Shown piece after piece: positions 19,941 through 29,064 of a DNA stretch of 64,000 nt (within the stretch, counting starts at the first letter, position 1; each line of letters starts with the position of its first letter). Origin of the DNA: Oricola cellulosilytica (GTDB lineage Bacteria; Pseudomonadota; Alphaproteobacteria; Rhizobiales; Rhizobiaceae); assembly GCF_019966575.1 (NCBI RefSeq), contig NZ_JAINFK010000004.1:263681-327680 (forward strand), written 5' to 3'. Position numbers and translations under genes: made by a program. The notes beneath the pieces were generated by a model. The model was not told the DNA's origin. It saw only the letters and a list, made by a program, of their open reading frames with translations, and did no database searches.

Positions 19941-21560
19941 TCACGCGGATTTGAGACGCTCGCTCCCCACAGAGCCGCCCGATTGGTGTTCGCGCGTGGT
20001 TTCACGCAGGGTCAGCGCCCTGTTCCGTGTGAACTCGACAGTTGCTTGCGGTGCCTCGACGGGCCGGCAAAGGTAAAACCCCTGTGCCTCGTCGACACCC
20101 GCCGCCTTCAGGGCGGACAACTGCTCTGGCGTTTCTATTCCTTCCGCAATCGTGCGCATACCGTATTCGGCCGCTACGCTGACGAGCGTGCGCACCAACG
20201 CGCGCGAGCGCCGGTCCCGATCGACCGTATCGACGAACAACTTGTCGATCTTCAATATGGCCGCGCCGAACTTTTGGATTGCCGCCAGGCCGTTATGCCC
20301 TGTGCCCGTATCGTCAATCGCGCACCTGACGCCCAACTGTCCCAAGGCGGCGATATTCGTCGTCGCCTGCCCGTGATCAGTAATCTCGCCTCGTTCGGTG
20401 ATCTCGACGATAACGCGGTCAGACGGAAACCCTGACTTGTTCAGACTCTTGGAGAGAAAGTCCGGAAAATCCGGAGCACAGATCTGAGCCGATGTCACGT
20501 TGAACGCGAAAGTCACGGCAGCGTCATCAAGAAGGTCCCGCATCAGGACCGCGGTCTGTGCAATCAGGGACGAAAGCAGTTCGTCTCCCCATCCGTGCGC
20601 CTCTATCGTGGGAATGAACGTTGCCGGCGGGATCATCCCGCCGTCCTTCTGCGGCCAGCGGGCAAGTACCTCGAAGCCGGTGATCTCCCGCGTTCTGAGA
20701 TCATAGCTCGGCTGAAAATACGGAACGATTTCGCCGCGATGAATGGCCGTTCGCACGGCCTTTGCCGGGTTGCCCCCCGGACCTACCCCCCGGGCGACAA
20801 GATAGCCGAGAATAATCGAGCCAATGACAAGAAGGGAAAGGATCCCGGGATTGTCAGTGTTACCGGGTTCGGAAATGACGGCCTGCGGCACGCTGATCGA
20901 CGCGACCAGCGGATAGCGCTCGGAGGCCGCCCTGAACGCCACTAGGTCGTCAGGCGCCTCGGCGCCCCTATACGTTGCGATAACCTCACCACTGGTCAAC
21001 GTCAGTTCATTTTTACCGGCGGATCGCCACTCCCAGGGCAGGATGTCGAACACCAGCGCATCAGTGTTGATCAGTGCGGTCGCGGATATCCCCGATGACA
21101 ACTCCCATGTCACGGTAACCGACGAATTTTCGCCAAGCTTGATTCCCTTCATGAAAATCTTGGGATTTCGAGCGCGGAGACCTCCGGATGCGAGGTTCAA
21201 TCCCTTCAGAAAATCAACGTGCGACGAAAGATTGCAGGTACGGTCACCCGAATTCACGATGATGCTTTTCAGGGATCCTGACAGGAACACCGCTTGCTCC
21301 AGACTTTTGACCGAACTTGGGTCGCAGTTGAGACGACCGGCCTCGAGCAATTTGGCGAGTTCGATGATGGCGTAGTCGATCGCGATCTCTGACCGCCTCA
21401 ACATGGCTTTCGTCATTGCCGTGATGGTGTGGCGATTGAACGCCTCAACCGCGCGCACATGCGCTTGGTGGGAGGCAAAGATGAAGAACGCCGCCAACGG
21501 CAGCGCAAGCAGGACGACGGTCAGTTGTGTTCGAATCCGTGAGGCGATTTGCACCTTCAT
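19941..21560 (-). CDS. CSS-motif/EAL membrane phosphodiesterase
   Basis: Protein of 539 residues that would degrade cyclic di-GMP. A first helix (about 14-32) and a second (about 245-263) bracket a periplasmic sensor of roughly 210 residues with two cysteines (LNCDPSSVKS, RTCNLSS), like the CSS-motif sensors of E. coli PdeB/PdeC. In those, disulfide state controls activity. The cytosolic EAL domain (about 280-520) has the variant signature FEVLARW, NVTSAQ, VEITERG, IDDTGTGH (Thr where Phe is usual), LKIDKLF and AEGIET, so all metal and catalytic positions appear filled. It is monocistronic and divergent from a DMT-family exporter gene. Confidence 0.86.
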   Translation of the reverse strand: MKVQIASRIRTQLTVVLLALPLAAFFIFASHQAHVRAVEAFNRHTITAMTKAMLRRSEIAIDYAIIELAKLLEAGRLNCDPSSVKSLEQAVFLSGSLKSIIVNSGDRTCNLSSHVDFLKGLNLASGGLRARNPKIFMKGIKLGENSSVTVTWELSSGISATALINTDALVFDILPWEWRSAGKNELTLTSGEVIATYRGAEAPDDLVAFRAASERYPLVASISVPQAVISEPGNTDNPGILSLLVIGSIILGYLVARGVGPGGNPAKAVRTAIHRGEIVPYFQPSYDLRTREITGFEVLARWPQKDGGMIPPATFIPTIEAHGWGDELLSSLIAQTAVLMRDLLDDAAVTFAFNVTSAQICAPDFPDFLSKSLNKSGFPSDRVIVEITERGEITDHGQATTNIAALGQLGVRCAIDDTGTGHNGLAAIQKFGAAILKIDKLFVDTVDRDRRSRALVRTLVSVAAEYGMRTIAEGIETPEQLSALKAAGVDEAQGFYLCRPVEAPQATVEFTRNRALTLRETTREHQSGGSVGSERLKSA

Positions 21561-21665
21561 GGTGAAATCGTTAGCAGGCGGTTCTGACCAACGCCTTAAC
21601 CGGCGTCCTCAAAAACTGCGTTTCGCGGTCGCCCGTGGCACACACTCCAAGCGAGAAGATTTTCC

Positions 21666-22559
21666 GTGAACCGAGCAACCGCCAACCTGCTGCTACTGAT
21701 CACGGGCGCGACCTGGGGAATCGGGTTCGTGGCTCAGTCGACGGCGATGGAGGCAATAGGGCCGATCCTGTTCACGGGAGTCCGGTTTCTCGCTGCCGCG
21801 CTGGCGGTCCTGCCGCTTGCAATTCTGGAGGCGCGCCGAGCCGGCAAGCCAGTTGTCCCGGGGGTGCCCATGCTGCGCCGCTATGTGCTGCTCGGCCTCC
21901 TGCTCTTCCTTTCTCTGTCCACCCAGCAGATCGGGCTCCTGACCACCAGCGTTACCAATTCCGGATTTCTCACGGGCCTCTACGTGGTCATAACGCCGTT
22001 TCTCGGCGTTGCGCTGTGGCGCGTCTGGCCGCATCCGGTCGTCTGGCCCGCCGCCCTGCTGACGCTCGGCGGCATTTATCTGCTTTCAGGCGGCGCTTTG
22101 ACCGGTCTGACGGCGGGCGACTGGTGGACGATCCTCTGCGCATTTCTGTGGGCGTGCCATGTCCAGTATCTCGGTCGGGTGGCGGGCGCCGCTCGCCCGC
22201 TGCAACTCGCCTGTACCCAATTCTTCATCTGCGCGATTATCGGCATCGGCCTGGCGCCGCTCGTCGAGCCGGTCGGTTTCGATCTGGTCGCCGGCGCCAT
22301 GGGCGAGATCCTGTTCGCGGGCGTCGTCTCCGGCGGCATCGCATTTACGCTCCAGGCGATCGCCCAGCGTCACACCACGGCCCCGCAGGCCGCCATCTTC
22401 ATGTCGTCCGAGGCGCTTTTTGCCGCCTTCTTCGGTGCACTGCTGCTCGGCGAGCGCATGGGGTTGCTGGGGCTTGCCGGCTGTCTGTTGATTTTCACCG
22501 CCATGCTGCTGGTCGAACTCCTGCCGATGATGCGCCGCAGAGATCCGAGTAAAGCCTGA
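21666..22559 (+). CDS. DMT-superfamily transporter (EamA family)
   Basis: Inner-membrane protein of 297 residues with about ten hydrophobic helices arranged as two EamA repeats. Examples are LLLITGATWGIGFVAQS at the start of the first repeat and GEILFAGVVSGGIAFTLQAI followed by EALFAAFFGALLLGERM in the second. Relatives export amino acids, metabolites or small drugs, and specificity cannot be read here. The start is a GTG. The C-terminal PMMRRRDPSKA is basic and cytosolic. Confidence 0.9.
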   Translation: MNRATANLLLLITGATWGIGFVAQSTAMEAIGPILFTGVRFLAAALAVLPLAILEARRAGKPVVPGVPMLRRYVLLGLLLFLSLSTQQIGLLTTSVTNSGFLTGLYVVITPFLGVALWRVWPHPVVWPAALLTLGGIYLLSGGALTGLTAGDWWTILCAFLWACHVQYLGRVAGAARPLQLACTQFFICAIIGIGLAPLVEPVGFDLVAGAMGEILFAGVVSGGIAFTLQAIAQRHTTAPQAAIFMSSEALFAAFFGALLLGERMGLLGLAGCLLIFTAMLLVELLPMMRRRDPSKA

Positions 22560-22871
22560 AACGGGCCTCGCGAGGTGTTGCGGCATTCAAATCACCCGGC
22601 GCATCGCCCGGCGTGATCCCCCTGCCGCCGCGGTCGCGCCCGACGCTCCGAGCCGCCGCCACAATCGAGGTCGCCAAAGCCTCTGGTTTTTCGGCAACCG
22701 CGGCGGACTGTGCCCAGACTGTGGCCGGATCGCGGCGGCAGAAGAAAATTATATCATTGTTTTTGTTTATTTTTATACACGCAACGTGATTTGAAATCAG
22801 GCCTCAGCGGACGCTTATTCGGTACGTCACCGGCGGCGTCGAAAAGCCCCCCTCCCCGATCCCGTGGAAGC
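22560..22871. other. Intergenic region with an AT-rich block
   Basis: No gene is seen. The stretch 22743-22790 is strikingly AT-rich for this genome (runs of T around ATTGTTTTTGTTTATTTTT) and could hold a promoter for the degenerate reading frame that follows. No transcript end or clear ribosome site is visible. Confidence 0.5.
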
Positions 22872-22976
22872 GTCGCCGGCGACAACCACCGCACCATTGT
22901 TCTCGAAGACGGTTCCAGCTGGCTGTTGGCTGACGACATCGATCTCGCCGGCATTGCCGACGGCGACAGCGACATC
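22872..22976 (+). pseudogene. Possible remnant of a DUF1344-type protein
   Basis: One reading frame contains RTIVLEDGSSWLLADDIDLA followed by GIADGDS, a pattern that matches the core of DUF1344 proteins, where a short beta-rich domain reads TITLEDG...LPxxFDxxxLxxGD. An intact DUF1344 gene lies 270 bases downstream on the same strand, so this looks like a decayed neighbour or paralogue. The frame loses similarity right after the GD element, and no signal peptide precedes it. The evidence is pattern similarity by eye only. Confidence 0.35.
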
Positions 22977-23119
22977 CGTGAAAAAGATGCAATCTGCGAC
23001 CGTTCGTTCCTGAGGCCTTTAGAGGATGACGGCGACGGCTTCCGATCCGTCCTCCCTCTTCCTCTTCGGCAAGTTTCTCGAAAGAAGGTAAATTTGCGGC
23101 GGATTCTCGCCATAATCAA

Positions 23120-23138
23120 GTTATTGTTTTAAAATAAC
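23120..23138. promoter_or_regulatory. Near-perfect AT-rich palindrome upstream of the DUF1344 gene
   Basis: GTTATT followed by a short centre and AATAAC forms a 19-base palindrome with one mismatch, 107 bases before the DUF1344 start. Its symmetry and position suit an operator, but no regulator can be named. It could also be a chance feature of an AT-rich spacer. Confidence 0.3.
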
Positions 23139-23245
23139 AAATCCTGTTGCAGCGAGCTAGAATCTTCCCTATTGGAAATCCGCCCGGCAGCGCTGCCGGA
23201 TCGGCCGCCTCCTGATCCCGGGTTTTGTTTTTACGGAAAACCGAA

Positions 23246-23488
23246 ATGAGAAAAGCTCTCATCGCATTGGCTGCAAGCTTGTTTGCGGCCGTGGGCGCCA
23301 ACGCCGCCCAGTTCCAGGCTCTTGTAATTGAAATCGATCACGAAGCCCGCCTCGTGACGCTGGACGACGGACAGCAACTGACCATCGTCGAAACCGCCGA
23401 CCACACGGATATCGAGGCCGGCGACGCCGTGACGATCACCACCAACGACGACACCGGCAAGGTGACGGATATTTATCCGGTCGAGTAA
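23246..23488 (+). CDS. DUF1344 small exported protein
   Basis: Protein of 80 residues with a signal peptide (MRKALIALAASLFAAVGANA, cleavage after about residue 20). The mature domain of 60 residues is beta-rich (ALVIEIDHEARLVTLDDGQQ, then VTITTNDDTGKVTDIYPVE), as in DUF1344 proteins of rhizobia and Brucella. Function is unknown; the fold is probably a small periplasmic barrel. An ATG seven codons earlier is possible, but the signal peptide begins cleanly at the chosen one. It converges on the enolase-superfamily gene. Confidence 0.78.
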   Translation: MRKALIALAASLFAAVGANAAQFQALVIEIDHEARLVTLDDGQQLTIVETADHTDIEAGDAVTITTNDDTGKVTDIYPVE

Positions 23489-23508
23489 GCGTCGGCTCTT
23501 CCGGAAGC

Positions 23509-23529
23509 GGCCGGGCCCCGCGCCCGGCC
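23509..23529. terminator. GC-rich hairpin between convergent genes
   Basis: GGCCGGG / CCCGGCC forms a perfect 7-bp stem around a 7-base loop between the DUF1344 stop and the end of the enolase-superfamily gene. There is no T-run, so it is at best a weak or Rho-assisted end. Confidence 0.3.
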
Positions 23530-23569
23530 AATTGCTTTGGGAGCGCGGCCCGCGCGGCCCGCCGGTCCT

Positions 23570-24781
23570 TCACGGCTGTACAGGCCTGTCCGCCATGGAG
23601 AGATGCAGATCCGGCCCGTCATACGGATGTGCCCGCGCTACCGCCTCATCCACCTCGATTCCGAGCCCCGGCTCGTCCGGAACGATCGTATAGCCGTCCT
23701 CCACGCGCAGCGGCGTCTTCAGCAATTCTGCGTGAAAGCCGCCCCAGTCCTTGATCGCCTCGAGAAGCAGGAAGTTCGGCAGGGTCGCCGCCAACTGGAT
23801 GTTGGCCGCCGCGGTTACCGGGCCGCAATAGCAATGCGGCGCCACCTGCGCGTGATGCACTTCCGCGAGCGCCGCGATCTTCTTGCCTTCCAGGATTCCG
23901 CCCGATCGGCCAAGGTCCGGCTGGATAATCTGCGCCGCGCCCAGCGCGAGAAGCCGCGCGAACTCGTACTTCGTCGTCAGCCTCTCGCCGGTTGCCACCG
24001 GTATCGACGTCTTGCGCGCGAACTCGGCCATCGCCTCGGGCATGTCCGGCGGCACCGGCTCCTCGAACCAGAGCGGATCGTAGCGTTCGATCGCGCGCGC
24101 CATCCGCGCCGCGCCCGAAGGCGTGAACTGACCGTGAGTGCCGAACAGGATGTCGGCGCGCGACCCGACCGCCTCCCGCACCGCCTTCATCATCTGCGCC
24201 GACCGCTCGATATCCGTCAGCAACGGCTGGTGCGGATCGTATATGGTGTAAGGTCCGGCGGGGTCGAACTTCACCGCTGTAAACCCCTGGCGGACCCAGT
24301 ACTCGGCATTTTCCGCAGCCAGTTCCGGCTCGTTATAGACCGACCGTCCTTCCGTCTTGTCCGGATAGATCGAGCCGGTGGCCGGATAGAGATAGGTGTA
24401 CGATCTGAGAGCCTCGTGCACCCGCCCGCCGATCAGCGCATGGACGGGCTTGCCCGCTTCCTTGCCGATAATGTCCCAGCAGGCCATTTCCAGCGCCGAA
24501 TAACAGCCCATCATCGATAGGTCGGGACGCTGCGAAAACCCGGAGGAATAGCAACGCCGGAAGAGTGCCTCGATTTCGTGCGGGTCGTGGCCGACGAGAT
24601 GCCGCGCACCGGCGTCCTCGATCATCGCCGCCATCGTGTGCGGGCCGAAGCTTGCTCCGTAGGCTTCGCCCCAGCCGGATACGCCGCCGTCTGTCGTCAG
24701 TTTCACGAACAGGAAATAGCGCCCACCCGGCGTTCCTTCCGGCGTCCCTACGACGAATGTCTCGACATCCTTGATCTGCAT
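23570..24781 (-). CDS. Mandelate racemase/muconate lactonizing enzyme family protein
   Basis: Enolase-superfamily enzyme of 403 residues that should abstract a proton next to a carboxylate of a sugar acid or related compound. The N-terminal capping domain begins MQIKDVETFVVGTP. The barrel holds the acid ligands around WFEEPVPPDMPEAM and ATGERLTTKYEF, and a late PHCYCGPVTAAANIQLAAT. The overall pattern recalls sugar-acid lactone cycloisomerases and dehydratases of agrobacteria, but exact activity cannot be assigned. The gene lies 21 bases behind the zinc alcohol dehydrogenase on the same strand, so the two probably form a catabolic pair. Confidence 0.87.
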   Translation of the reverse strand: MQIKDVETFVVGTPEGTPGGRYFLFVKLTTDGGVSGWGEAYGASFGPHTMAAMIEDAGARHLVGHDPHEIEALFRRCYSSGFSQRPDLSMMGCYSALEMACWDIIGKEAGKPVHALIGGRVHEALRSYTYLYPATGSIYPDKTEGRSVYNEPELAAENAEYWVRQGFTAVKFDPAGPYTIYDPHQPLLTDIERSAQMMKAVREAVGSRADILFGTHGQFTPSGAARMARAIERYDPLWFEEPVPPDMPEAMAEFARKTSIPVATGERLTTKYEFARLLALGAAQIIQPDLGRSGGILEGKKIAALAEVHHAQVAPHCYCGPVTAAANIQLAATLPNFLLLEAIKDWGGFHAELLKTPLRVEDGYTIVPDEPGLGIEVDEAVARAHPYDGPDLHLSMADRPVQP

Positions 24782-24802
24782 GGCGCGCCTCCCCGCCCCC
24801 AC

Positions 24803-25897
24803 TCAATCGAAGACGATGACGTTGCGCAACGCTTCACCGCGCCGGGTCGACTCGATCGCCTCGTTGATCCCGTCGAGCGGATAGCGGCCGGTGATCAGTT
24901 CGTCGAGCTTCAGCCGCCCCGACTGATAAAGCGCTGCGAGATAGGGAATATCGCGCGACACACGGGAAGACCCCATCTTGGATCCGACGATCTTCTGGCT
25001 CCAGCCCGCGAGCGTGCCGGGATCGTATTCCCCGGTGACGCCGAGCGGCGGCATTCCGACGATGACGATGGTGCCGTTGCGGGTGATATATTGCGACGCC
25101 CCATCGATGGCGGACTTGGCGCCCACGGTCACGAACACGAAATCCGCGCCGCGCCCTTCGGTGATGGCCATGAGCGCATCGCGTGGGTCGCCATGCGCCG
25201 GATTCACGGCCAAAGTCGCGCCGAAGCGCTTGGCCGCATCCAGTTTTGCGTCGGAGAGGTCGATCGCGGTGATGGTCCGCGCGGCGCAAGCGGCTGCGCC
25301 CTGGATGGCGTTCAGCCCCACACCGCCGCAGCCGATCACCGCGACATGGCTCCCCGCCGGAACCTGCGCGGTGTTGGTGACCGCCCCGAAACCGGTGATC
25401 ACCCCACAGGCGAGAAGCGACGCGCTGTCGAACGCGATATCCCTGGAAATCACCGCCACCTGGCTGCGCTCGACCACCACCTTTTCCGCGAACGCGCCGG
25501 TGCGCAGACCCTGCACAAGGCCGGTCCCGTCCTGCCCGAGGATCGCAGAACGCCGATCGAGCGGGAAAACCTCCTCGCACAAAACCTGGTGCCCGCCCGA
25601 ACAATAATGGCAGCACCCGCACGAGCGGATCAGCGTGACAACCACGTGATCCCCCGGCGCGATGCCGCGCACGCCGGATCCGGTCTGCTCGACCACCCCC
25701 GCCGCCTCGTGTCCGAGGACCATCGGAGGTTCTCCGCCCCATCCCCCGTCGGCGTAGACGATGTCGGAATGGCAGATCGCACAGGCCTTGATGGCAATCT
25801 TGACCTCTCCGGGCCCCGGATCTGCCAGCCTCACGGTTTCGATTGAAAGCGGCGCGCCGAACGAGCGGCAGACCGCCGCACGGATTGTGTTGGTCAT
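24803..25897 (-). CDS. Zinc-dependent alcohol dehydrogenase
   Basis: NAD(P)-dependent medium-chain dehydrogenase of 364 residues. Catalytic zinc ligands are Cys in CAICHSDIVY and the His-Glu of GHEAAGVV. The structural zinc site is the cysteine cluster SCGCCHYCSGGHQVLC, and the cofactor site is VIGCGGVGLNAIQGA. This arrangement matches class III-like and aryl or long-chain alcohol dehydrogenases. The start at MTNTIRAAVCRSFGAPL is set by homology, since the open frame runs on upstream without coding character. It precedes the enolase-superfamily gene in a likely two-gene operon, suggesting oxidation of an alcohol or sugar acid in one pathway. Substrate unknown. Confidence 0.92.
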   Translation of the reverse strand: MTNTIRAAVCRSFGAPLSIETVRLADPGPGEVKIAIKACAICHSDIVYADGGWGGEPPMVLGHEAAGVVEQTGSGVRGIAPGDHVVVTLIRSCGCCHYCSGGHQVLCEEVFPLDRRSAILGQDGTGLVQGLRTGAFAEKVVVERSQVAVISRDIAFDSASLLACGVITGFGAVTNTAQVPAGSHVAVIGCGGVGLNAIQGAAACAARTITAIDLSDAKLDAAKRFGATLAVNPAHGDPRDALMAITEGRGADFVFVTVGAKSAIDGASQYITRNGTIVIVGMPPLGVTGEYDPGTLAGWSQKIVGSKMGSSRVSRDIPYLAALYQSGRLKLDELITGRYPLDGINEAIESTRRGEALRNVIVFD

Positions 25898-26071
25898 GGC
25901 CGGAGGGCCCCCGGTTGCGTTGCGCGCCGAAGGTAAAAGCGCAGCTTCCGGACCGTCCGCGTGCAGGGCGACACTCCTTGTCGTGATTGTGATGCAGTCT
26001 CCATCGCCGCACGGCCCGGTTGCGCTGGGTGGGCGAATATCCTTCACTGAATCAGATGCAATGGAGTGGCG

Positions 26072-26464
26072 ATGACAAAACCGGCTGGAAATCTCGCTCC
26101 GAAGGGCGAACTCACCCTGCGTACCCTTGCCATGCCAGGCGACACCAATGCCGCCGGCGACATCTTCGGCGGCTGGGTGATGGCGCAGATGGACCTCGCT
26201 TCGGGCATTCGCGGAGCCGAAGTCGCGCGCGGGCGTATCGTCACTGCCGCGGTCAATGAGATGTCGTTTGCGATGCCGGTGAAGGTCGGCGACACGCTCT
26301 GCGTCTATACCGATATCGAGCGGATCGGCCGCACATCGATGGTGATGCGCATCGAGGCTTGGGCGCAACGCTATCTCTCACACGTCATGGACAAGGTAAC
26401 GGACGCCCGCTTTGTCATGGTCGCACTTGACGGCGACGGCAAGCCGACGCCGATCCCAAGATAG
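26072..26464 (+). CDS. Acyl-CoA thioesterase, hotdog fold
   Basis: Protein of 130 residues with the YciA/acyl-CoA hydrolase pattern: LRTLAMPGDTNAAGDIFGGW and VMAQMDLASG, where the acidic residue after the helix start serves catalysis, and SFAMPVKVGDTLCVYTDIERI in the strand region. It would release free CoA from acyl-CoA in the cytosol. GGAG lies 6 bases before this ATG, so the GTG two codons upstream is less likely. It is divergent from the alcohol dehydrogenase gene. Confidence 0.9.
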   Translation: MTKPAGNLAPKGELTLRTLAMPGDTNAAGDIFGGWVMAQMDLASGIRGAEVARGRIVTAAVNEMSFAMPVKVGDTLCVYTDIERIGRTSMVMRIEAWAQRYLSHVMDKVTDARFVMVALDGDGKPTPIPR

Positions 26465-26655
26465 CCGAATCTGCCGAAACGGAAGGCAAATTTCACCATT
26501 AATTAAAGAGGTTTCGCATAGCATAGGCGATCCTCTCGGTCCTCATGATGACGGGCCATCGCTCCGCCGACGCCGGCATGTCACCCAGCAACTGTGTCGA
26601 AGACTGCCTCTTTCCTCGCTGTACAGGACAGGGCGCAGCGGGGGAGACAGAAATC

Positions 26656-28632
26656 TTGCACGGAAATCGTTCTAACCGCGCGAAATTCTCTCGCAGCGCC
26701 GCACTCGTCATAATCGGCGGCATATGCATCGCTGGTGCCGGCTACCATTTCGCCAGAACTGCAATTGAAGCGACGCTTCGCGACGATGCAATCATGACCG
26801 CCGAAAACTGGGGGCGATATCTGGGCAATGCGATCAAGGATATAGAGGACATCGCCGCGGGCCAGCCGGCATCAGAGGCCAGCGAGCACCTTTTGCAGGC
26901 CTCGCGCGCCATCGGCAATGTTTTTCGCTACAAGATATTCGATCCCGATGGCCGGCTCGTCCTGATCTCGGACGATCCCGATTACACACCGGAGGAGGCT
27001 TCCCTTTCGAAGCACAATCCCACCGCTGCTTCGGTGGTGGCAACGAAGATGCCGCACTTGGAATTCAAGACCGGTGACGGTGTTGAACGACCGCTTTACT
27101 ACTCCGAAGCGTACGTTCCCCTGCAACGCAACGGACGATCCGTCGGCACGATCGAGGTCTATGTCGATCAGGCCAAAAGCCGTGCGGCCATGACGGCAAC
27201 ATTTCGAAAGCTTCTGCTACAGATAGTTGGCGCAATCCTCGTGGCATTCGCCATTCCGGCCGCGGGCTTTCTGATGCGCTCCCGCCAGCAAATCAGGACG
27301 CTGGACCGGCTCCAGCACGTCGCCCATCATGACGACCTGACCAGTGCGATGAACCGGACGTCCTTTACCGACTCGATGGCGACGCTCGTGCGCGATGATA
27401 TTCCCTTCGCGGTCCACTTCTTGGACCTTGACCGCTTCAAGGGAGTGAATGACACGCTCGGGCACGCAATTGGTGATGCGCTACTCAGTGAGGTCGTAGC
27501 ACGCCTGAGTCGGTTGGGGGATTCCTCAACATTCATCGGACGCGTCGGTGGCGACGAATTCGCCGTATGTCAGATCAACGCCGATTCCGAACGCACCGGC
27601 AAATTTGCCCGCCTGATTGTTTCCGCCCTCGGGCTCCCGTTCACGGTTGGCCAGCACGAAATTCAGATCGGCGGCAGCGTCGGGTACAGTGTCTTTCCGG
27701 GAGACGGGGAGAGCGCTGAGGATTTGATCCGGGCAGCCGATGTCGCGCTGTACCAGGCTAAATCGACGGGCCGGGGCAAGGCTGTGAAATATGAGATCTC
27801 GATGGACGATGAACGCCAGCAGCGCGTTTTACTCGAGGAACGGCTGCGCCACGCGCTGCAGCACTCCGAATTCGAGATCTACTATCAGCCATTGTTCAGC
27901 ACCATGGATCGCCGGCTTCGCGGGTTTGAAGCGCTGTTACGTTTACGCGATGACGATGGCTATCTTGTCCCGCCGGACGTCTTCATTCCTGTCGCCGAAG
28001 AAATGGGGCTCATTACGGCCGTCGGCGAATGGGTGCTGAATGAGGCAACGGCCTTCGCCCAGGGATGGCCGGGAGATCTGACGGTCGCGGTCAATCTGTC
28101 GGCCATCCAGTTCGAGACCGGCCGACTGGTCGAGACGGTGAGAAACGCTCTCGAGGCGTCGGATCTGACACCGTCCAGGCTTGAACTCGAGATCACCGAG
28201 AGCCTGCTGATCAAGGATCCGGCGAACGTTCTTGGCCAGTTGTTGGAACTACGCAGCCTCGGTGCACGGATTGCGCTGGATGATTTCGGCACCGGCTATT
28301 CGAGCTTGAGTTACCTTTGGAAGTTTCCATTCGACAAGTTGAAGATCGACCGGTCGTTCATGCTGGAGCTTGAGGACGCAGACGGCAAGCCGCGCGAAAT
28401 TCTCAAGACCATCGTCGCTTTGTGCAGGACTCTCAATCTTTCCGTGACCGCGGAGGGTGTGGAAACCAACGAGCAGCTTGCCGCGCTGCGGGAACTTCAG
28501 TGCGACCAGTCGCAGGGCTTCTTGCTTGGCCGGCCGATGCCTGCCAGCCAGATTCCCTCGTTCATGATGTCCATTTCGTCGGAGCCCCTGAGCGCGACGG
28601 TGAAAGAACCCTTGGTGGGGCGCGCCGGATAA
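26656..28632 (+). CDS. Membrane GGDEF-EAL protein
   Basis: Cyclic di-GMP enzyme of 658 residues with both synthesis and hydrolysis domains. An N-terminal helix (about 12-32, SAALVIIGGICIAGAGYHFA) and a second (about 192-210) flank a periplasmic sensor of about 150 residues that has no recognised family. The GGDEF domain has an intact RVGGDEFAV signature. The EAL domain keeps FEALLRL, VNLSAIQ, LEITESL, DDFGTGYSSL, LKIDRSF, AEGVET and QGFLLGRP. Both halves therefore look active. The TTG start is chosen because GGGGGAG stands about 10 bases upstream and the helix follows at a normal distance. An ATG 37 codons earlier would add a tail without membrane-protein character. Confidence 0.88.
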   Translation: MHGNRSNRAKFSRSAALVIIGGICIAGAGYHFARTAIEATLRDDAIMTAENWGRYLGNAIKDIEDIAAGQPASEASEHLLQASRAIGNVFRYKIFDPDGRLVLISDDPDYTPEEASLSKHNPTAASVVATKMPHLEFKTGDGVERPLYYSEAYVPLQRNGRSVGTIEVYVDQAKSRAAMTATFRKLLLQIVGAILVAFAIPAAGFLMRSRQQIRTLDRLQHVAHHDDLTSAMNRTSFTDSMATLVRDDIPFAVHFLDLDRFKGVNDTLGHAIGDALLSEVVARLSRLGDSSTFIGRVGGDEFAVCQINADSERTGKFARLIVSALGLPFTVGQHEIQIGGSVGYSVFPGDGESAEDLIRAADVALYQAKSTGRGKAVKYEISMDDERQQRVLLEERLRHALQHSEFEIYYQPLFSTMDRRLRGFEALLRLRDDDGYLVPPDVFIPVAEEMGLITAVGEWVLNEATAFAQGWPGDLTVAVNLSAIQFETGRLVETVRNALEASDLTPSRLELEITESLLIKDPANVLGQLLELRSLGARIALDDFGTGYSSLSYLWKFPFDKLKIDRSFMLELEDADGKPREILKTIVALCRTLNLSVTAEGVETNEQLAALRELQCDQSQGFLLGRPMPASQIPSFMMSISSEPLSATVKEPLVGRAG

Positions 28633-28813
28633 TCGTAGCGCCGCTTCCAATGAGGCAATTGCGGTCGGCTCCCGCCGCAGTTTCGACGCTGCGTCATTTC
28701 CTCACATATTGAACCCGCATACCAGCACGCGTGAGAACGTTCCGGCAGGGGACACGAGAATCGGATAGCGTGTCCGCTGGACTGGACATTTACTCGCAAG
28801 GACATCTGAAATC

Positions 28814-29053
28814 ATGGCTCATCCACCTCGTCGCCACGTCAGCCCTATCGATAAGGCAGAAGCGTTATTCAAAGCCGCCACAACCAAACGCGCCGAGACA
28901 GGCGATAAGCCCCGCGAGAATCCGATTCCGCGCGCAAAGGAGACGGTATCGCTGCGCATCGACGGCGATGTGCTGGCTCACTTTCAGGAAGACGGTCCCG
29001 GCTGGCAGGATCGCATCAATGCAGCGCTGCGCGACGCAGCCGGCCTCGACTGA
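28814..29053 (+). CDS. BrnA-type antitoxin-like protein, no toxin nearby
   Basis: Small basic protein of 79 residues. The C-terminal part, VSLRIDGDVLAHFQEDGPGW followed by QDRINAALRDAAG, matches the ribbon-helix-helix end of BrnA antitoxins, which bind DNA and the BrnT ribonuclease. BrnT normally precedes BrnA in one operon. Here the 180 bases upstream hold no toxin frame, and the next gene is an extensin-like lipoprotein on the opposite strand. It may be a solitary regulator or the remnant of a toxin-antitoxin pair. Confidence 0.7.
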   Translation: MAHPPRRHVSPIDKAEALFKAATTKRAETGDKPRENPIPRAKETVSLRIDGDVLAHFQEDGPGWQDRINAALRDAAGLD

Positions 29054-29064
29054 CGGGACACCCT

